A stretch of DNA of 48,631 bases, from assembly GCA_002436185.1 (NCBI GenBank), contig DJKX01000005.1, forward strand, positions 1 through 48,631. The letters run 5' to 3'. This DNA comes from Fidelibacterota bacterium UBA6531. Lineage in GTDB: Bacteria > Fidelibacterota > Marinisomatia > Marinisomatales > TCS55. Shown piece by piece: positions 1 to 9,029 of the stretch. How positions within the stretch are numbered: the first letter of the stretch is position 1; each line of letters starts with the position of its first letter. The notes beneath the pieces are model-generated. The model was not told the origin of the DNA. It saw only the letters and a list, made by a program, of their open reading frames with translations, and did not search any database. A program made the position numbers and the translations under genes.

Positions 1-49
1 GACACCCGGATTATGATTCCGGTGCTCTAACCAACTGAGCTACGCCGCC
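1..49 (-). tRNA. tRNA-Met (CAT), 3' part cut off by window edge
   Basis: Read on the minus strand, the 5' end begins GGCGGCGTAGCTCAG, followed by a normal D arm and an anticodon arm whose 7-base loop is ATCATAA, giving anticodon CAT. The D arm and start look like elongator tRNA-Met. A CAT anticodon can also belong to tRNA-Ile2 (lysidine modified), and the T arm that might help decide lies outside the window. Only about 49 bases are present. Confidence 0.9.
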
Positions 50-167
50 ATTAATATGTATAAATAAATAATTAAGCCCGCGAAATTAGAATTTCCCTCT
101 AGGAAAACCAAAGGCAAAAGTCAGTAAATTATTGATTATTCAATACTTTTAGCTCCGTAATTTCTTG

Positions 168-173
168 TATAAT
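168..173 (+). promoter_or_regulatory. Possible -10 box for gdhA
   Basis: A perfect TATAAT lies 25 bases before the gdhA start. No good -35 hexamer sits at the usual distance, so this rests on the -10 match alone. A GGAG ribosome-binding site follows just before the ATG. Confidence 0.35.
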
Positions 174-197
174 TTAAACGAATAAACGGAGAATATT

Positions 198-1535
198 ATG
201 TACTCTTCAGTAAAAGATTTCATGGATTCTGTTACTTCTCGAAGCCCTGGAGAAAATGAATTTCACCAGGCAGTGGAAGAAGTTATCGGTAGTATCTGGG
301 ATTTCCTGCAAGATAATCCTAACTATATTCATGCTAGAATATTAGATCGGATTGTTGAACCTGAACGTGTTATCATTTTTCGTATCCCCTGGCGAAATGA
401 TCGAGGAGAAGCGGAAGTAAATCGTGGTTTCAGAGTTGAATTCAATTCTGCCATCGGACCTTATAAAGGAGGATTGCGATTTCATCCTTCAGTGAATTTG
501 AGTATTTTGAAGTTTTTGGGTTTTGAACAGGTATTCAAGAATAGCCTGACAACCTTGCCCATGGGAGGTGGAAAAGGAGGTTCTGATTTTGATCCCAAAG
601 GAAAATCAGATAATGAAGTAATGAGTTTTTGCCAGTCATTTATGACTGAATTATGCCGCCATATCGGACCGGAAACTGATGTGCCAGCCGGTGATATTGG
701 AGTTGGCGGTCGAGAAATTGGTTACATGTTTGGACAATATAAACGTATCAGAAATGAATTTACCGGTGTTTTAACAGGAAAAGGACTTAATTGGGGTGGA
801 AGTTTAATACGACCTGAAGCAACCGGCTATGGAAATGTATATTTTGCCCAAGAAATGCTTTTAGTTTCAGGTAACTCCATTGATGGTAAAACGGTCGCAG
901 TTTCCGGTTCAGGGAATGTAGCTCAATATTCCGTAGAAAAGATTAATGAACTTGATGGAAAAGTCGTGTCTCTTTCTGACTCTAGTGGATCTATTCATGA
1001 TCCGGATGGAATTGATGCCGATAAATTGGCGTTTGTCATGGAATTAAAAAATGTTAAACGCGGTCGAATAAGTGAATATGCAAAAGAATATAAATGTACT
1101 TATTTAGAAGGTCAGCGACCTTGGTCGATACCTTGCGATGTTGCGCTCCCATCTGCTACGCAAAATGAGATTAGTAGTGATGAAGCAAAAGAATTGCTGA
1201 AAAATGGCTGCATATGTGTTTCCGAAGGTGCAAATATGCCAACTGAACCGGAAGCAGTGGATGTATTTCTAGAGAATAAAATTCTATTCGGACCTGGAAA
1301 AGCAGCCAATGCCGGTGGAGTGGCTACTTCCGGTCTTGAAATGAGTCAAAACAGCATGCGCTTGAATTGGAGCAGGGCAGATGTAGATGCAAAGCTTCAT
1401 GAAATAATGAAAAATATCCATGCATCATGCGTTGAAAATGGACGAGATGATAATTTTACTAATTATGTTAAAGGTGCCAATATTGCCGGTTTCATTAAAA
1501 TAGCAGATGCTATGTTAGATCAGGGTGTAGTATAA
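198..1535 (+). CDS. gdhA: NADP-type glutamate dehydrogenase
   Basis: Makes glutamate from 2-oxoglutarate and ammonia with NADPH in the cytoplasm, linking carbon and nitrogen metabolism. The 445 residues match the length of the hexameric bacterial class (E. coli GdhA 447). The substrate-binding glycine-rich motif PMGGGKGGSDFDPKG carries the expected catalytic lysine at K126, and the later VPAGDIGVGGRE motif carries the catalytic aspartate at about D166. A Rossmann fingerprint (VAVSGSGNVAQ) followed by a Ser-Asp-Ser strand end, rather than an acidic residue, fits NADP preference. The start is supported by a GGAG ribosome-binding site 7-10 bases upstream. It stands alone, and converges with the next gene, leaving only 10 bases between the two stop codons. 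Confidence 0.96.
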   Translation: MYSSVKDFMDSVTSRSPGENEFHQAVEEVIGSIWDFLQDNPNYIHARILDRIVEPERVIIFRIPWRNDRGEAEVNRGFRVEFNSAIGPYKGGLRFHPSVNLSILKFLGFEQVFKNSLTTLPMGGGKGGSDFDPKGKSDNEVMSFCQSFMTELCRHIGPETDVPAGDIGVGGREIGYMFGQYKRIRNEFTGVLTGKGLNWGGSLIRPEATGYGNVYFAQEMLLVSGNSIDGKTVAVSGSGNVAQYSVEKINELDGKVVSLSDSSGSIHDPDGIDADKLAFVMELKNVKRGRISEYAKEYKCTYLEGQRPWSIPCDVALPSATQNEISSDEAKELLKNGCICVSEGANMPTEPEAVDVFLENKILFGPGKAANAGGVATSGLEMSQNSMRLNWSRADVDAKLHEIMKNIHASCVENGRDDNFTNYVKGANIAGFIKIADAMLDQGVV

Positions 1536-1545
1536 TCTAATAATA

Positions 1546-4539
1546 TTAAATCAGGGACGCTTCATGCTCGTCCATAATTTCCGGCTCTAGCGGTATTGGT
1601 TTTACGATATTTCCCTTGCCTGTTTTTCCATCGATGACGACTGTAAAAGGATCATCAGTTTGTATCCATTTTGTATATTTCTCTTCTTTAACTACTCTTT
1701 GTTCAGATAACCATTTTGTATTCAATTTATCTTCTTTGGATTTATGGTTTACAGTGAAATAACCCAATCGCATTGACGTAACATTTTGGAAAAAATGGCT
1801 TCCGAATGATGGATCAACCGGGAATTTCGGCATACCGACTTCAACAATAATTTTCGCGCCATGGATTTGCTGCCATTTTATAGGTATACCCAACCATGGA
1901 TCTTCAGTGCCCCAACGTCCTGGGCCAATAAGCATATAGGGAGTTTTAGAACCGATTTTTGATGTTATTTTGTCAATTTCCTTTGCTATATATTTACTTT
2001 TCGATCTATCAAAATTATTAGGATCCACATAGACTATGTTTTGAATTTCATTAAATTTACCATTTCCCAATGTTAATGAACTGTGGCATATAATATTATC
2101 AGGATCATGTTCTCTTTCCTGAACTAGATCATCTGATACACCTAATACCATGGGTTTGATTTGTAATAAACAAAATTCATGAGGTGTATCTTTATCCTTG
2201 GAAAGGTTGACGGCAAATTCAATTTCAATTTCACAGCCAAAGGATCGTTTACCAATCGTTAACAATTTTTTCAGAATTTCTGTTAATGGAAATACACCAA
2301 ATTTTAAAACAGGTGCAAATGTGATAACTCGGGTTCCTTCATGCTTCAATGAATCTCTGATAACATTATCTTCATGACTAACGACACTCCCGACCCAAGA
2401 TAAGACACTGTCTTTTTCAGCTACAATTAATTCAAAGATATCCAAATTTGTACTTTCTCCACTTAACAGATCATCTGATTTTTTGTCTAGATTTAATGCA
2501 TAAAATGAATTCTGTGAACTAGCTAAAGTAGCCTTAATTGAATAATACTGTGGTAATATTGTAGGATATTCCGGTGAAAAACGCAGAGATTTTTCTCCCG
2601 CTGCGACTGTTCTGCCTAATCCAAGAGCGACAAAGGCTACACCCTCATTACGATGCATATATGACACAGGGTAATAATTAAAACTCTGGGCTGTACCGCT
2701 AAAGGTAGGATAAAATCGATTTTCGGATGTTTGTCCTACTAATTCCATGATAACCACCGCCATTTTTTCTTCTTCCAATGCATGAATAGAAGATTCTATA
2801 AGAGCAGCAGCTTCTTTGTAAAATGTAGAAGCATACACTTGTTTTATAGCATCGCAAAGAAGATTAAACCTGACATTATCATCTTTATGGATATTAGGAA
2901 GCATATACGTTGCATACATTCCTGACAGGGGTTGATATTGAGAATCTTCCAATAAACTGGATGACCTGATGGCAATGGGGTAATGAATTTTTTGTATGAG
3001 TACCCGAAGTGCATTTTGCAGTTTTTCTGAAAATTCAGCTTTCAAGAATAATGTATCAATTTTCTTATTTGTTTTAGCTTCCATGGCTTTTTTCCAAAGA
3101 TCATTATCTTCCATGAATTGATCAAATTCGGCTGTCCCAATCACATAAGCCTGCGGGACTCGAATTCTGACGCCTTGAAATTCTTTCTTTAGATTACTTT
3201 CTTTAATTAATGCATTGGAAAATGCTAACCCTCGAGCTTTTCCACCCAAAGATCCCGCACAGAGACGAATGAAATTGCTTTGAGTGTCAAGATTACCGGA
3301 AGCGAATTCTACAACTTGGGTTTCTTTTTTCATTTCAATGGAATTATCTAAAAGAGAAATGACTAATTCGCGCTGAGATGTAGATTCATCAGTATCTTTG
3401 TAAACGAGAGGTCTTATTTTGGAAGCCAAAATAAATTCACCTCTTGCTGCCAGCCAGTTAGAGAAATGATTACTTGTCGCATGATATTTATAAGATTCTT
3501 CAGGTATACTTTTTAAAGCTTCTTTTAACCCTTCCAAATCTGTGGCTTGGAAAACAACGGTTCCATCTGGAATTCTAAAAATAAAATCGCCAAACCCAAA
3601 ATTATTTACGATAAAATTTCGTAAATCATGGAGTAGTGTTTTTGATTTCTTATGGATAAAATTTACATGAAGTTCTTTGGCTAATTCCGCATTTATATCA
3701 TGAGTGGATTGTAATAAAATAGGAATGGAAGGATCTTTGGATCTTGCCCAGCGCACGAATTTTTCCCCGGCTTTATCATCTATTTTTCCTTTTTTTGGAA
3801 AACGGATATCTGAAATGATCCCTAATGTATTTTTTTGGTATCGTTTAAAATAATTTTGCGCTTCTTCATATGTAGTTGTTAATAAAATTTTCGGTCTTGC
3901 TCTCATGTGTAATAATCGTTCAGTGTCATTTAGACTCTTATCCATCAGCCGTTTAATATTATATGTTATTTCCTTGTAGATAAGAGGCAAAAATTTTGAG
4001 TAATACCTTGGTTTGTCTTCAATTACAATAATACAGCGGACATCACCGATCTCAACATCACGTTTTAAGTTTAATCGATCTTCAACTTGTTTAACGATTG
4101 CTAAAAATACATTGGCATTGCCTGACCAGATAAAGACTTGATCAATTGCAGTATCTTGAAAATTATCTGGGAGCTGCTTTAATTCTGAATCATCAAAAGC
4201 CAGTAATATAATTGGAATTTTTGGGTGAATATTTTTAATCTTTGTAGCGATTGAAATAGGATCCATATCAGAAATACGCATCATTACAATAACCATATCA
4301 AAGGAGTTTTTGGATATCATTTCCATGGCATCTGCTGCAGTATCAGCTCTCCAGATTCTTGGTGCATAACTGAAATTCATACCAATATACTCCTGAAGAA
4401 TTTGCTCAGTAAGTCCGCCGTCCTCTTCCATAACAAAAGCATCGTATGGACTGGCGATTAGCAGGATTTCGTGAACCCTGTGCAGAATTAGGTCCTGCAA
4501 TGAATGTTTGTCTTCAGGTGTTGCTTTACGAACTTCCAT
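1546..4539 (-). CDS. PEP synthase-like ATP-grasp protein with two receiver-like domains
   Basis: 997 residues. The centre (about 430-750) is the pyruvate-phosphate-dikinase N-terminal nucleotide-binding fold: SLGGKARGLAF, then IAIRSSSLLEDS..PLSGMYATY. Two receiver-like domains come first. Domain 1 (about 24-150) has Met86 (VIVMMRISDMD) where the phosphorylated Asp should be. Domain 2 (about 168-310) keeps an acidic pair E174/D175, the acceptor D244, S278/T279 and a lysine at 297/298, so it could be phosphorylated. A C-terminal module with GPGRWGTEDPWLGIP and GSHFFQN (about 895-950) is typical of long Bacteroidota-type proteins often labelled PEP synthase. I see neither the swivelling phosphohistidine domain nor the PEP/pyruvate TIM barrel of true PpsA or PpdK. 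ATP-dependent phosphotransfer is therefore plausible, but PEP synthesis by this chain alone is doubtful. Divergent from comF with a 74-base gap. Confidence 0.8.
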   Translation of the reverse strand: MEVRKATPEDKHSLQDLILHRVHEILLIASPYDAFVMEEDGGLTEQILQEYIGMNFSYAPRIWRADTAADAMEMISKNSFDMVIVMMRISDMDPISIATKIKNIHPKIPIILLAFDDSELKQLPDNFQDTAIDQVFIWSGNANVFLAIVKQVEDRLNLKRDVEIGDVRCIIVIEDKPRYYSKFLPLIYKEITYNIKRLMDKSLNDTERLLHMRARPKILLTTTYEEAQNYFKRYQKNTLGIISDIRFPKKGKIDDKAGEKFVRWARSKDPSIPILLQSTHDINAELAKELHVNFIHKKSKTLLHDLRNFIVNNFGFGDFIFRIPDGTVVFQATDLEGLKEALKSIPEESYKYHATSNHFSNWLAARGEFILASKIRPLVYKDTDESTSQRELVISLLDNSIEMKKETQVVEFASGNLDTQSNFIRLCAGSLGGKARGLAFSNALIKESNLKKEFQGVRIRVPQAYVIGTAEFDQFMEDNDLWKKAMEAKTNKKIDTLFLKAEFSEKLQNALRVLIQKIHYPIAIRSSSLLEDSQYQPLSGMYATYMLPNIHKDDNVRFNLLCDAIKQVYASTFYKEAAALIESSIHALEEEKMAVVIMELVGQTSENRFYPTFSGTAQSFNYYPVSYMHRNEGVAFVALGLGRTVAAGEKSLRFSPEYPTILPQYYSIKATLASSQNSFYALNLDKKSDDLLSGESTNLDIFELIVAEKDSVLSWVGSVVSHEDNVIRDSLKHEGTRVITFAPVLKFGVFPLTEILKKLLTIGKRSFGCEIEIEFAVNLSKDKDTPHEFCLLQIKPMVLGVSDDLVQEREHDPDNIICHSSLTLGNGKFNEIQNIVYVDPNNFDRSKSKYIAKEIDKITSKIGSKTPYMLIGPGRWGTEDPWLGIPIKWQQIHGAKIIVEVGMPKFPVDPSFGSHFFQNVTSMRLGYFTVNHKSKEDKLNTKWLSEQRVVKEEKYTKWIQTDDPFTVVIDGKTGKGNIVKPIPLEPEIMDEHEASLI

Positions 4540-4613
4540 GATGATAAAAATTAACCTTAATTATGTTTACATCGCATAGAAAATGATAAAATTATAGTGT
4601 AATTTTAATAAGC

Positions 4614-5285
4614 GTGAATTTGTTCAAGAATGTATATTATTTTTGTCTGGACCAGATATATCCAAATGGTTGCATGCTTTGTAAGCAGTTTATGGAAAAC
4701 CATGATAATTCATTCTGTTCTGTATGCAGACAAAAGTTCAATCCTATTCCCAAAACAGACAGAATAGATAATTTGATGATTTCTGAAGGACTGGATGGTG
4801 CTTATTCTGGTTGGTATTATTCAGATGGAATTGATGATGTTATTCATTCCTTGAAATACAATGACAGAGCTAAATTGGGATTAGAATTGGGGCGACATTT
4901 AGGTCAATACTTACCACCTGAAACATTTGGAACGGTTGATTTTTTAACTGCTGTTCCCTTACATAATGTTAAATTTCGAGATCGCGGTTATAATCAGGCA
5001 GAATGGATTAGTAAAGGTGTAGCAGACATTTGGCAAATCCCTAATAAAAATCAAATTCTTAAACGAAATCGTTTTACAGTTTCACAAACAACTTTAAATA
5101 AAGAAGAAAGAAAAACGAACATGGCCAACGCTTTCAAATCAAAGGAGAGTGTAAAAAATAAATCAATCGTCATTATAGACGATGTGCTTACGACAGGTTC
5201 AACAATGTCTGCATGTGCTGTATCTTTAAAACAAGCCGGTGCGGCACATGTGTATGCTTTAACAGTTTCTACACCGTTAGATTAA
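4614..5285 (+). CDS. comF: ComF-family phosphoribosyltransferase-like protein
   Basis: 223 residues. The N-terminus has the double CxxC zinc motif of ComF (C20, C23, C35, C38). The C-terminus has the PRPP-binding loop IVIIDDVLTTGST. ComF proteins assist uptake of transforming single-stranded DNA; in non-competent bacteria the role is unclear. The start is GTG; no strong ribosome-binding site is visible. The gene opens the long + strand block and is followed by pgk after only 8 bases, so the two are probably cotranscribed. No other competence genes are in the window. Confidence 0.9.
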   Translation: MNLFKNVYYFCLDQIYPNGCMLCKQFMENHDNSFCSVCRQKFNPIPKTDRIDNLMISEGLDGAYSGWYYSDGIDDVIHSLKYNDRAKLGLELGRHLGQYLPPETFGTVDFLTAVPLHNVKFRDRGYNQAEWISKGVADIWQIPNKNQILKRNRFTVSQTTLNKEERKTNMANAFKSKESVKNKSIVIIDDVLTTGSTMSACAVSLKQAGAAHVYALTVSTPLD

Positions 5286-5293
5286 GAGTAATA

Positions 5294-6478
5294 ATGATAA
5301 AAAACCTCCATACATTTGATTTAAAAGATAAGCGAATTTTAATGCGCGTAGACTTTAATGTACCGTTAAACAATGGCCGCATCACAGATGATTTTAGACT
5401 TCGAGCAGTTGTTCCTACAATTCAGCATTGCTTGGAACAAGGTGCCGCTGTTGTATTAATGTCTCATTTGGGTAGACCCAAAGGCAAAATAGATGATGAT
5501 ATGAGTTTAATTCCTGTTGGTGAGCATTTAGCAGATTTGCTTGAAATGCCTATCAAATTTTCTGATGATTGTATTAGTGAAGATGCCTTAGATACATCAT
5601 TAGGCATCAGTGCAGGCGAAATTCATCTATTGGAAAACCTGCGCTTCCATAATGAAGAAACATTGAACGATTCCCAATTTTCTATGTTATTAGCTAAACA
5701 TGGCGAAGTCTTCATCAATGAAGCGTTTGGTACAGCCCACCGCGCCCATGCATCAAATGTAGGTGTTGTTCATCATTTTAAACAAAAAGGTATGGGCTTT
5801 TTGATGGAAAAGGAGTTGAAATATTTAAAAGATTCTTTTGACCATCCCCGGCGCCCAGTCACATTAATTTTAGGTGGAGCAAAAATAGATACAAAATTAT
5901 CATTAATTCTTCGCTTTCTGAATAAAGCAGATACTATTATTATTAGTGGTGGTATGGCTTTCACATTTATTAAAGCGAAAGGGCAGATAGTAGGTGGATC
6001 ATTAATCGATGAAAACATGATAGCATCGGCAACTCACATTATGAATTCAGCAAAAAATAATAGGGCTAAATTGATTTATCCTTCAGATTTTGTATGTTCA
6101 AAAAACATGGATAGCAAACCGAAAGGTGTATATTCATGGAGAGAAATTCCGAAAGAATTAATGGGATTAGATATAGGTCCAAAATCTATTGAACGATTTA
6201 AGAAAATAATTTCATCATCAAAAACTGTTTTGTGGAATGGTCCAATGGGAGTGTTTGAAAAAGAATTCTATTCGGAAGGAACAAAAGTTATTTCGGAAGC
6301 ATTATCAGAAGAGACTGAAAATGGGCAGATCACTATTGTTGGCGGAGGCGATACTGCTGCTGCTGTTAGATCTTTTGGACATCAAGATAATGTATCTCAT
6401 GTATCAACCGGTGGAGGCGCTTCCTTGGAATTATTAAGTGGTGAAACTTTACCTGCATTTTCCGCATTGGAGTCATGA
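5294..6478 (+). CDS. pgk: Phosphoglycerate kinase
   Basis: Glycolytic enzyme that transfers phosphate from 1,3-bisphosphoglycerate to ADP. It is 394 residues, normal for bacterial Pgk. The start motif LMRVDFNVPL, the substrate-binding region SHLGRPKG, the central LILGGAKI and the C-terminal nucleotide-site motif VGGGDTAAA with STGGGASLE are all present. The open frame runs upstream into comF, but homology begins at MIKNLHTFDLKDKRILMRVDF, so the ATG at 5294 is used here. The stop overlaps the tpiA start (ATGATGA), which suggests translational coupling of two consecutive glycolytic steps. Confidence 0.97.
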   Translation: MIKNLHTFDLKDKRILMRVDFNVPLNNGRITDDFRLRAVVPTIQHCLEQGAAVVLMSHLGRPKGKIDDDMSLIPVGEHLADLLEMPIKFSDDCISEDALDTSLGISAGEIHLLENLRFHNEETLNDSQFSMLLAKHGEVFINEAFGTAHRAHASNVGVVHHFKQKGMGFLMEKELKYLKDSFDHPRRPVTLILGGAKIDTKLSLILRFLNKADTIIISGGMAFTFIKAKGQIVGGSLIDENMIASATHIMNSAKNNRAKLIYPSDFVCSKNMDSKPKGVYSWREIPKELMGLDIGPKSIERFKKIISSSKTVLWNGPMGVFEKEFYSEGTKVISEALSEETENGQITIVGGGDTAAAVRSFGHQDNVSHVSTGGGASLELLSGETLPAFSALES

Positions 6479-7248
6479 TGAAAAGTCAATATGTAATTGC
6501 AGCAAATTGGAAAATGAATATGACGCTCGAAGAATGTGAAGAATTCCTCGATAAATTTAAGAATTTGCTTTTGGATATCCCCGAGTCAAAAGTTATATTC
6601 TGCCCGCCTTTTTCAGCACTTTTTACTATGAATGTATTGCTCGAAGGAACATCTTATGTTCTGGGGGCTCAAAATGTGTATTGGGAAGATAAAGGTGCTT
6701 TTACCGGAGAAGTATCTGCAGAGATGCTAATTTCCTGTAATGTTTCCCATGTAATTATTGGGCATTCAGAGCGGAGACAGCTCTTTGGTGAAACAAATGA
6801 AACAGTTAATAAACGAACAATGAAAGCATTATCAAGTGGATTAACTCCCATCATGTGTATTGGTGAAACGATAGAGCAGAGAAATAATGATGAAACATTG
6901 GCAATCTTGAGAGAGCAATTAATGGTTGGTTTAAATGAAATCAATAGCGAAAATATAAATAAAATGATTTTTGCATATGAACCTGTATGGGCAATTGGAA
7001 CAGGAGAAAGAGCAGAACCCAATCAAATTGCCGAAGCACATCATGCTATTCGTAATGTATTGACAGATGCAGGTGCGACTGATGCAGCCAGTATTCCTAT
7101 TTTATATGGGGGCTCAGTGAATGGTAATAATGTAAAAGAATTACTGAAAATTAAAGAAGTAAATGGATATTTAATCGGTGGTGCAAGTCTGGATGCGAAA
7201 GAATTCGTTTCCATTATCCACCAAACAGAAAATCATATAAAGGAATAG
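6475..7248 (+). CDS. tpiA: Triosephosphate isomerase
   Basis: Interconverts dihydroxyacetone phosphate and glyceraldehyde 3-phosphate. 257 residues with the full active site: lysine K13 in NWKMN, the electrophile H97 in IIGHSERR, and the catalytic base E169 in AYEPVWAIGTG. The phosphate-binding YGGSVNGNN and GGASLDAKEF loops are also present. Two start codons are possible, the ATG at 6475 (overlapping the pgk stop by 4 bases) or the next codon at 6478; the product differs by one Met. Second glycolytic gene of the operon, followed by secG after 2 bases. Confidence 0.97.
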   Translation: MMKSQYVIAANWKMNMTLEECEEFLDKFKNLLLDIPESKVIFCPPFSALFTMNVLLEGTSYVLGAQNVYWEDKGAFTGEVSAEMLISCNVSHVIIGHSERRQLFGETNETVNKRTMKALSSGLTPIMCIGETIEQRNNDETLAILREQLMVGLNEINSENINKMIFAYEPVWAIGTGERAEPNQIAEAHHAIRNVLTDAGATDAASIPILYGGSVNGNNVKELLKIKEVNGYLIGGASLDAKEFVSIIHQTENHIKE

Positions 7249-7250
7249 AC

Positions 7251-7577
7251 GTGGTAGGATTTTTAATAACAATTCATACATTGATCTGTATTTTATTGGT
7301 CAGTGTTATACTAATGCAGGCTAGCCAAGGTGGCGGACTTTCCGGTACAATTGGTGGTGGCGCATCCAATGCAATTTTTGGCGGTCGGGGAACAGCTACA
7401 ATCTTGAGCAAAATGACAGTATGGTTCGCCATTACGTTTATGTTGTTAGCTCTTGTAATCGGGTTATTCAGCACATCAGCTACTGTACAAACAGAATCAA
7501 TTTTGAAAAAAGAAGCTGATGAGCGAGTCCTTGACTTGTCTTTGCCAGCCTCACAGGAGTTAGAAGATCTTAAATAA
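7251..7577 (+). CDS. secG: Protein translocase subunit SecG
   Basis: Small inner-membrane subunit of the SecYEG channel. 108 residues with two predicted membrane helices (about 2-20 and 55-75) separated by the glycine-rich loop typical of SecG (QASQGGGLSGTIGGG, then FGGRG). It starts with GTG at 7251, preceded by an AAGGA ribosome-binding site. secG directly after tpiA, followed by a tRNA-Leu gene, is an order also seen in other bacteria. The charged C-terminal tail is not informative. Confidence 0.92.
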   Translation: MVGFLITIHTLICILLVSVILMQASQGGGLSGTIGGGASNAIFGGRGTATILSKMTVWFAITFMLLALVIGLFSTSATVQTESILKKEADERVLDLSLPASQELEDLK

Positions 7578-7581
7578 ATAT

Positions 7582-7665
7582 GCCGAAGTGGTGGAACTGG
7601 TAGACACGCTGTCTTGAGGGGGCAGTGGGGGAAACCCCGTGCCGGTTCGAGTCCGGCTTTCGGCA
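7582..7665 (+). tRNA. tRNA-Leu (GAG)
   Basis: A class II tRNA with a long variable arm. The acceptor stem is GCCGAAG paired with TTTCGGC (one G-T pair). The anticodon stem CTGTC/GGCAG encloses the loop TTGAGGG, so the anticodon GAG is at 7616-7618. The variable arm is a GGGG/CCCC hairpin, and the T arm is GCCGG-TTCGAGT-CCGGC. CCA is not encoded. The gene lies inside the operon between secG and the TPR gene, 4 bases after the secG stop, so it is probably cut out of a longer transcript. Confidence 0.97.
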
Positions 7666-7686
7666 CAAAAATACATAGAAGGAATT

Positions 7687-8994
7687 ATGCATAAATATCT
7701 AATCCAACTCATATTTATCTCAATCTTGTTTGCTCAAACGCCTGATGTACTGTTGCAAAATGGCCAAGAAATGCTCAATAATGGCGACTTTATTGGAGCT
7801 GAAGCTGTGCTGAATGAAGCGCTGCAAGCAGACCCGACATTTGCCCCAGCAATGATTGCCCTATCTAAAGTACATTTACGTTTTGGCAATATGCAGAAAA
7901 CACAAGAATATATTCGTAAAGCAATTGATACAGACCCGGAGAATCAAGAATATCGGGATGAATTCGAACGATTGAATGAAATCAATACATTGATGGCGGG
8001 TGGTCAGCGAAATATGCAATCGGGCGATTTATCTGCAGCATATGAATCCTATCGAGTTGTTTTAGAAAAATTTCCCTTTTTAGCTGAAGCGGCTTACAGT
8101 ATAGGTCTTGTGAAATTTCGTGAGCAGGATTTTGACGGTGCAGTAGATTATTTTAAAAAAGCGCTGAAATTAAATTATTCCCATGAGAATGCCAGGACAG
8201 CGATTGCGAACGTTGCAAAAAATAAGTTCAATGAAGGCAATAATTCTTATCGGCGCCGTGATCTTGAAGGAGCCTTATCTGCTTATGAAGACGTGTTAAA
8301 AATAGATGAATCCTTTTATCAGGCTCATTATCAAATTGGTGTTATTTTGGCCAAGATGAGAGATCGTTCCGCTGCAATTGAGCATTACAAAAAATCCCTG
8401 GATATTGCACCCGAATTCTATAAAGGATATTATGCCATGGCATTATCCCAAAAAGCGAATGGGGAAAATCTTGGTGCTTTATCATCTCTTGAATCAGCAG
8501 TTGAAATTCATCCTGGTTATGATAAGGCCTATGGAGCCATGGGTGATATATACATAATTGAAAAACAATTTGATAAAGCTGTGAATGTTTTAAACACAGC
8601 AATTCAAGTAAATCCCCAATATGCTAAAGGATACTTAAGCCTTGGGATAGTTTATTCAGAATTGGAACAGTTTGATTCTGCTGTTTCTAATCTTGAAATG
8701 GCTACATCGCTAGATTCTAAAAAATATAAGGGTTGGTATAGGTTGGCAGTTGCTTATAACGCTCTTGGTGACTGTGAAAATGCTAAACGCTCTGCCCGTG
8801 AAGCAACTGATAAAAAATCAAATTTTGGTGGAGGCTGGTTAGAACTGGGTGTTGCTGAATGGTGCAATGGCAGGGGAAGTAAACGAGCTGCAGAAAATGC
8901 CTTCGAAAAAGCACGCAACGATCGCACATGGCGTAAAAGCGCAGAGTATGAATTGGATAAAGTGCGCCGCAATCCTGAAAAATACCAGAAGTAA
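7687..8994 (+). CDS. Secreted TPR-repeat protein
   Basis: 435 residues from the ATG at 7687. The frame is open further upstream, but that would run into the tRNA. The N-terminus MHKYLIQLIFISILFAQ is a short signal peptide, so the protein is probably periplasmic. The rest is an almost unbroken array of 34-residue tetratricopeptide repeats (roughly ten), with typical W/L-G-Y-A-F-P spacing such as AEAAYSIGLVKFREQDFDGAVDYFKKALKLN. TPR arrays are scaffolds for protein contacts. No enzymatic domain is visible and the partner is unknown. It has the same orientation as the surrounding block. Confidence 0.85.
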   Translation: MHKYLIQLIFISILFAQTPDVLLQNGQEMLNNGDFIGAEAVLNEALQADPTFAPAMIALSKVHLRFGNMQKTQEYIRKAIDTDPENQEYRDEFERLNEINTLMAGGQRNMQSGDLSAAYESYRVVLEKFPFLAEAAYSIGLVKFREQDFDGAVDYFKKALKLNYSHENARTAIANVAKNKFNEGNNSYRRRDLEGALSAYEDVLKIDESFYQAHYQIGVILAKMRDRSAAIEHYKKSLDIAPEFYKGYYAMALSQKANGENLGALSSLESAVEIHPGYDKAYGAMGDIYIIEKQFDKAVNVLNTAIQVNPQYAKGYLSLGIVYSELEQFDSAVSNLEMATSLDSKKYKGWYRLAVAYNALGDCENAKRSAREATDKKSNFGGGWLELGVAEWCNGRGSKRAAENAFEKARNDRTWRKSAEYELDKVRRNPEKYQK

Positions 8995-9029
8995 TTCACC
9001 ATAATTTTCTTTCCTCGAAACGTATTACT

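Noticed and set aside
5213..5293. Longer pgk start overlapping comF
   Set aside because: The extra 27 residues match nothing in the family; the ATG at 5294 starts at the expected homology and follows the comF stop.
7639..7686. Earlier start of the TPR gene inside tRNA-Leu
   Set aside because: It overlaps the T arm of the tRNA and the residues are not signal-peptide-like; the ATG at 7687 gives a proper signal peptide.
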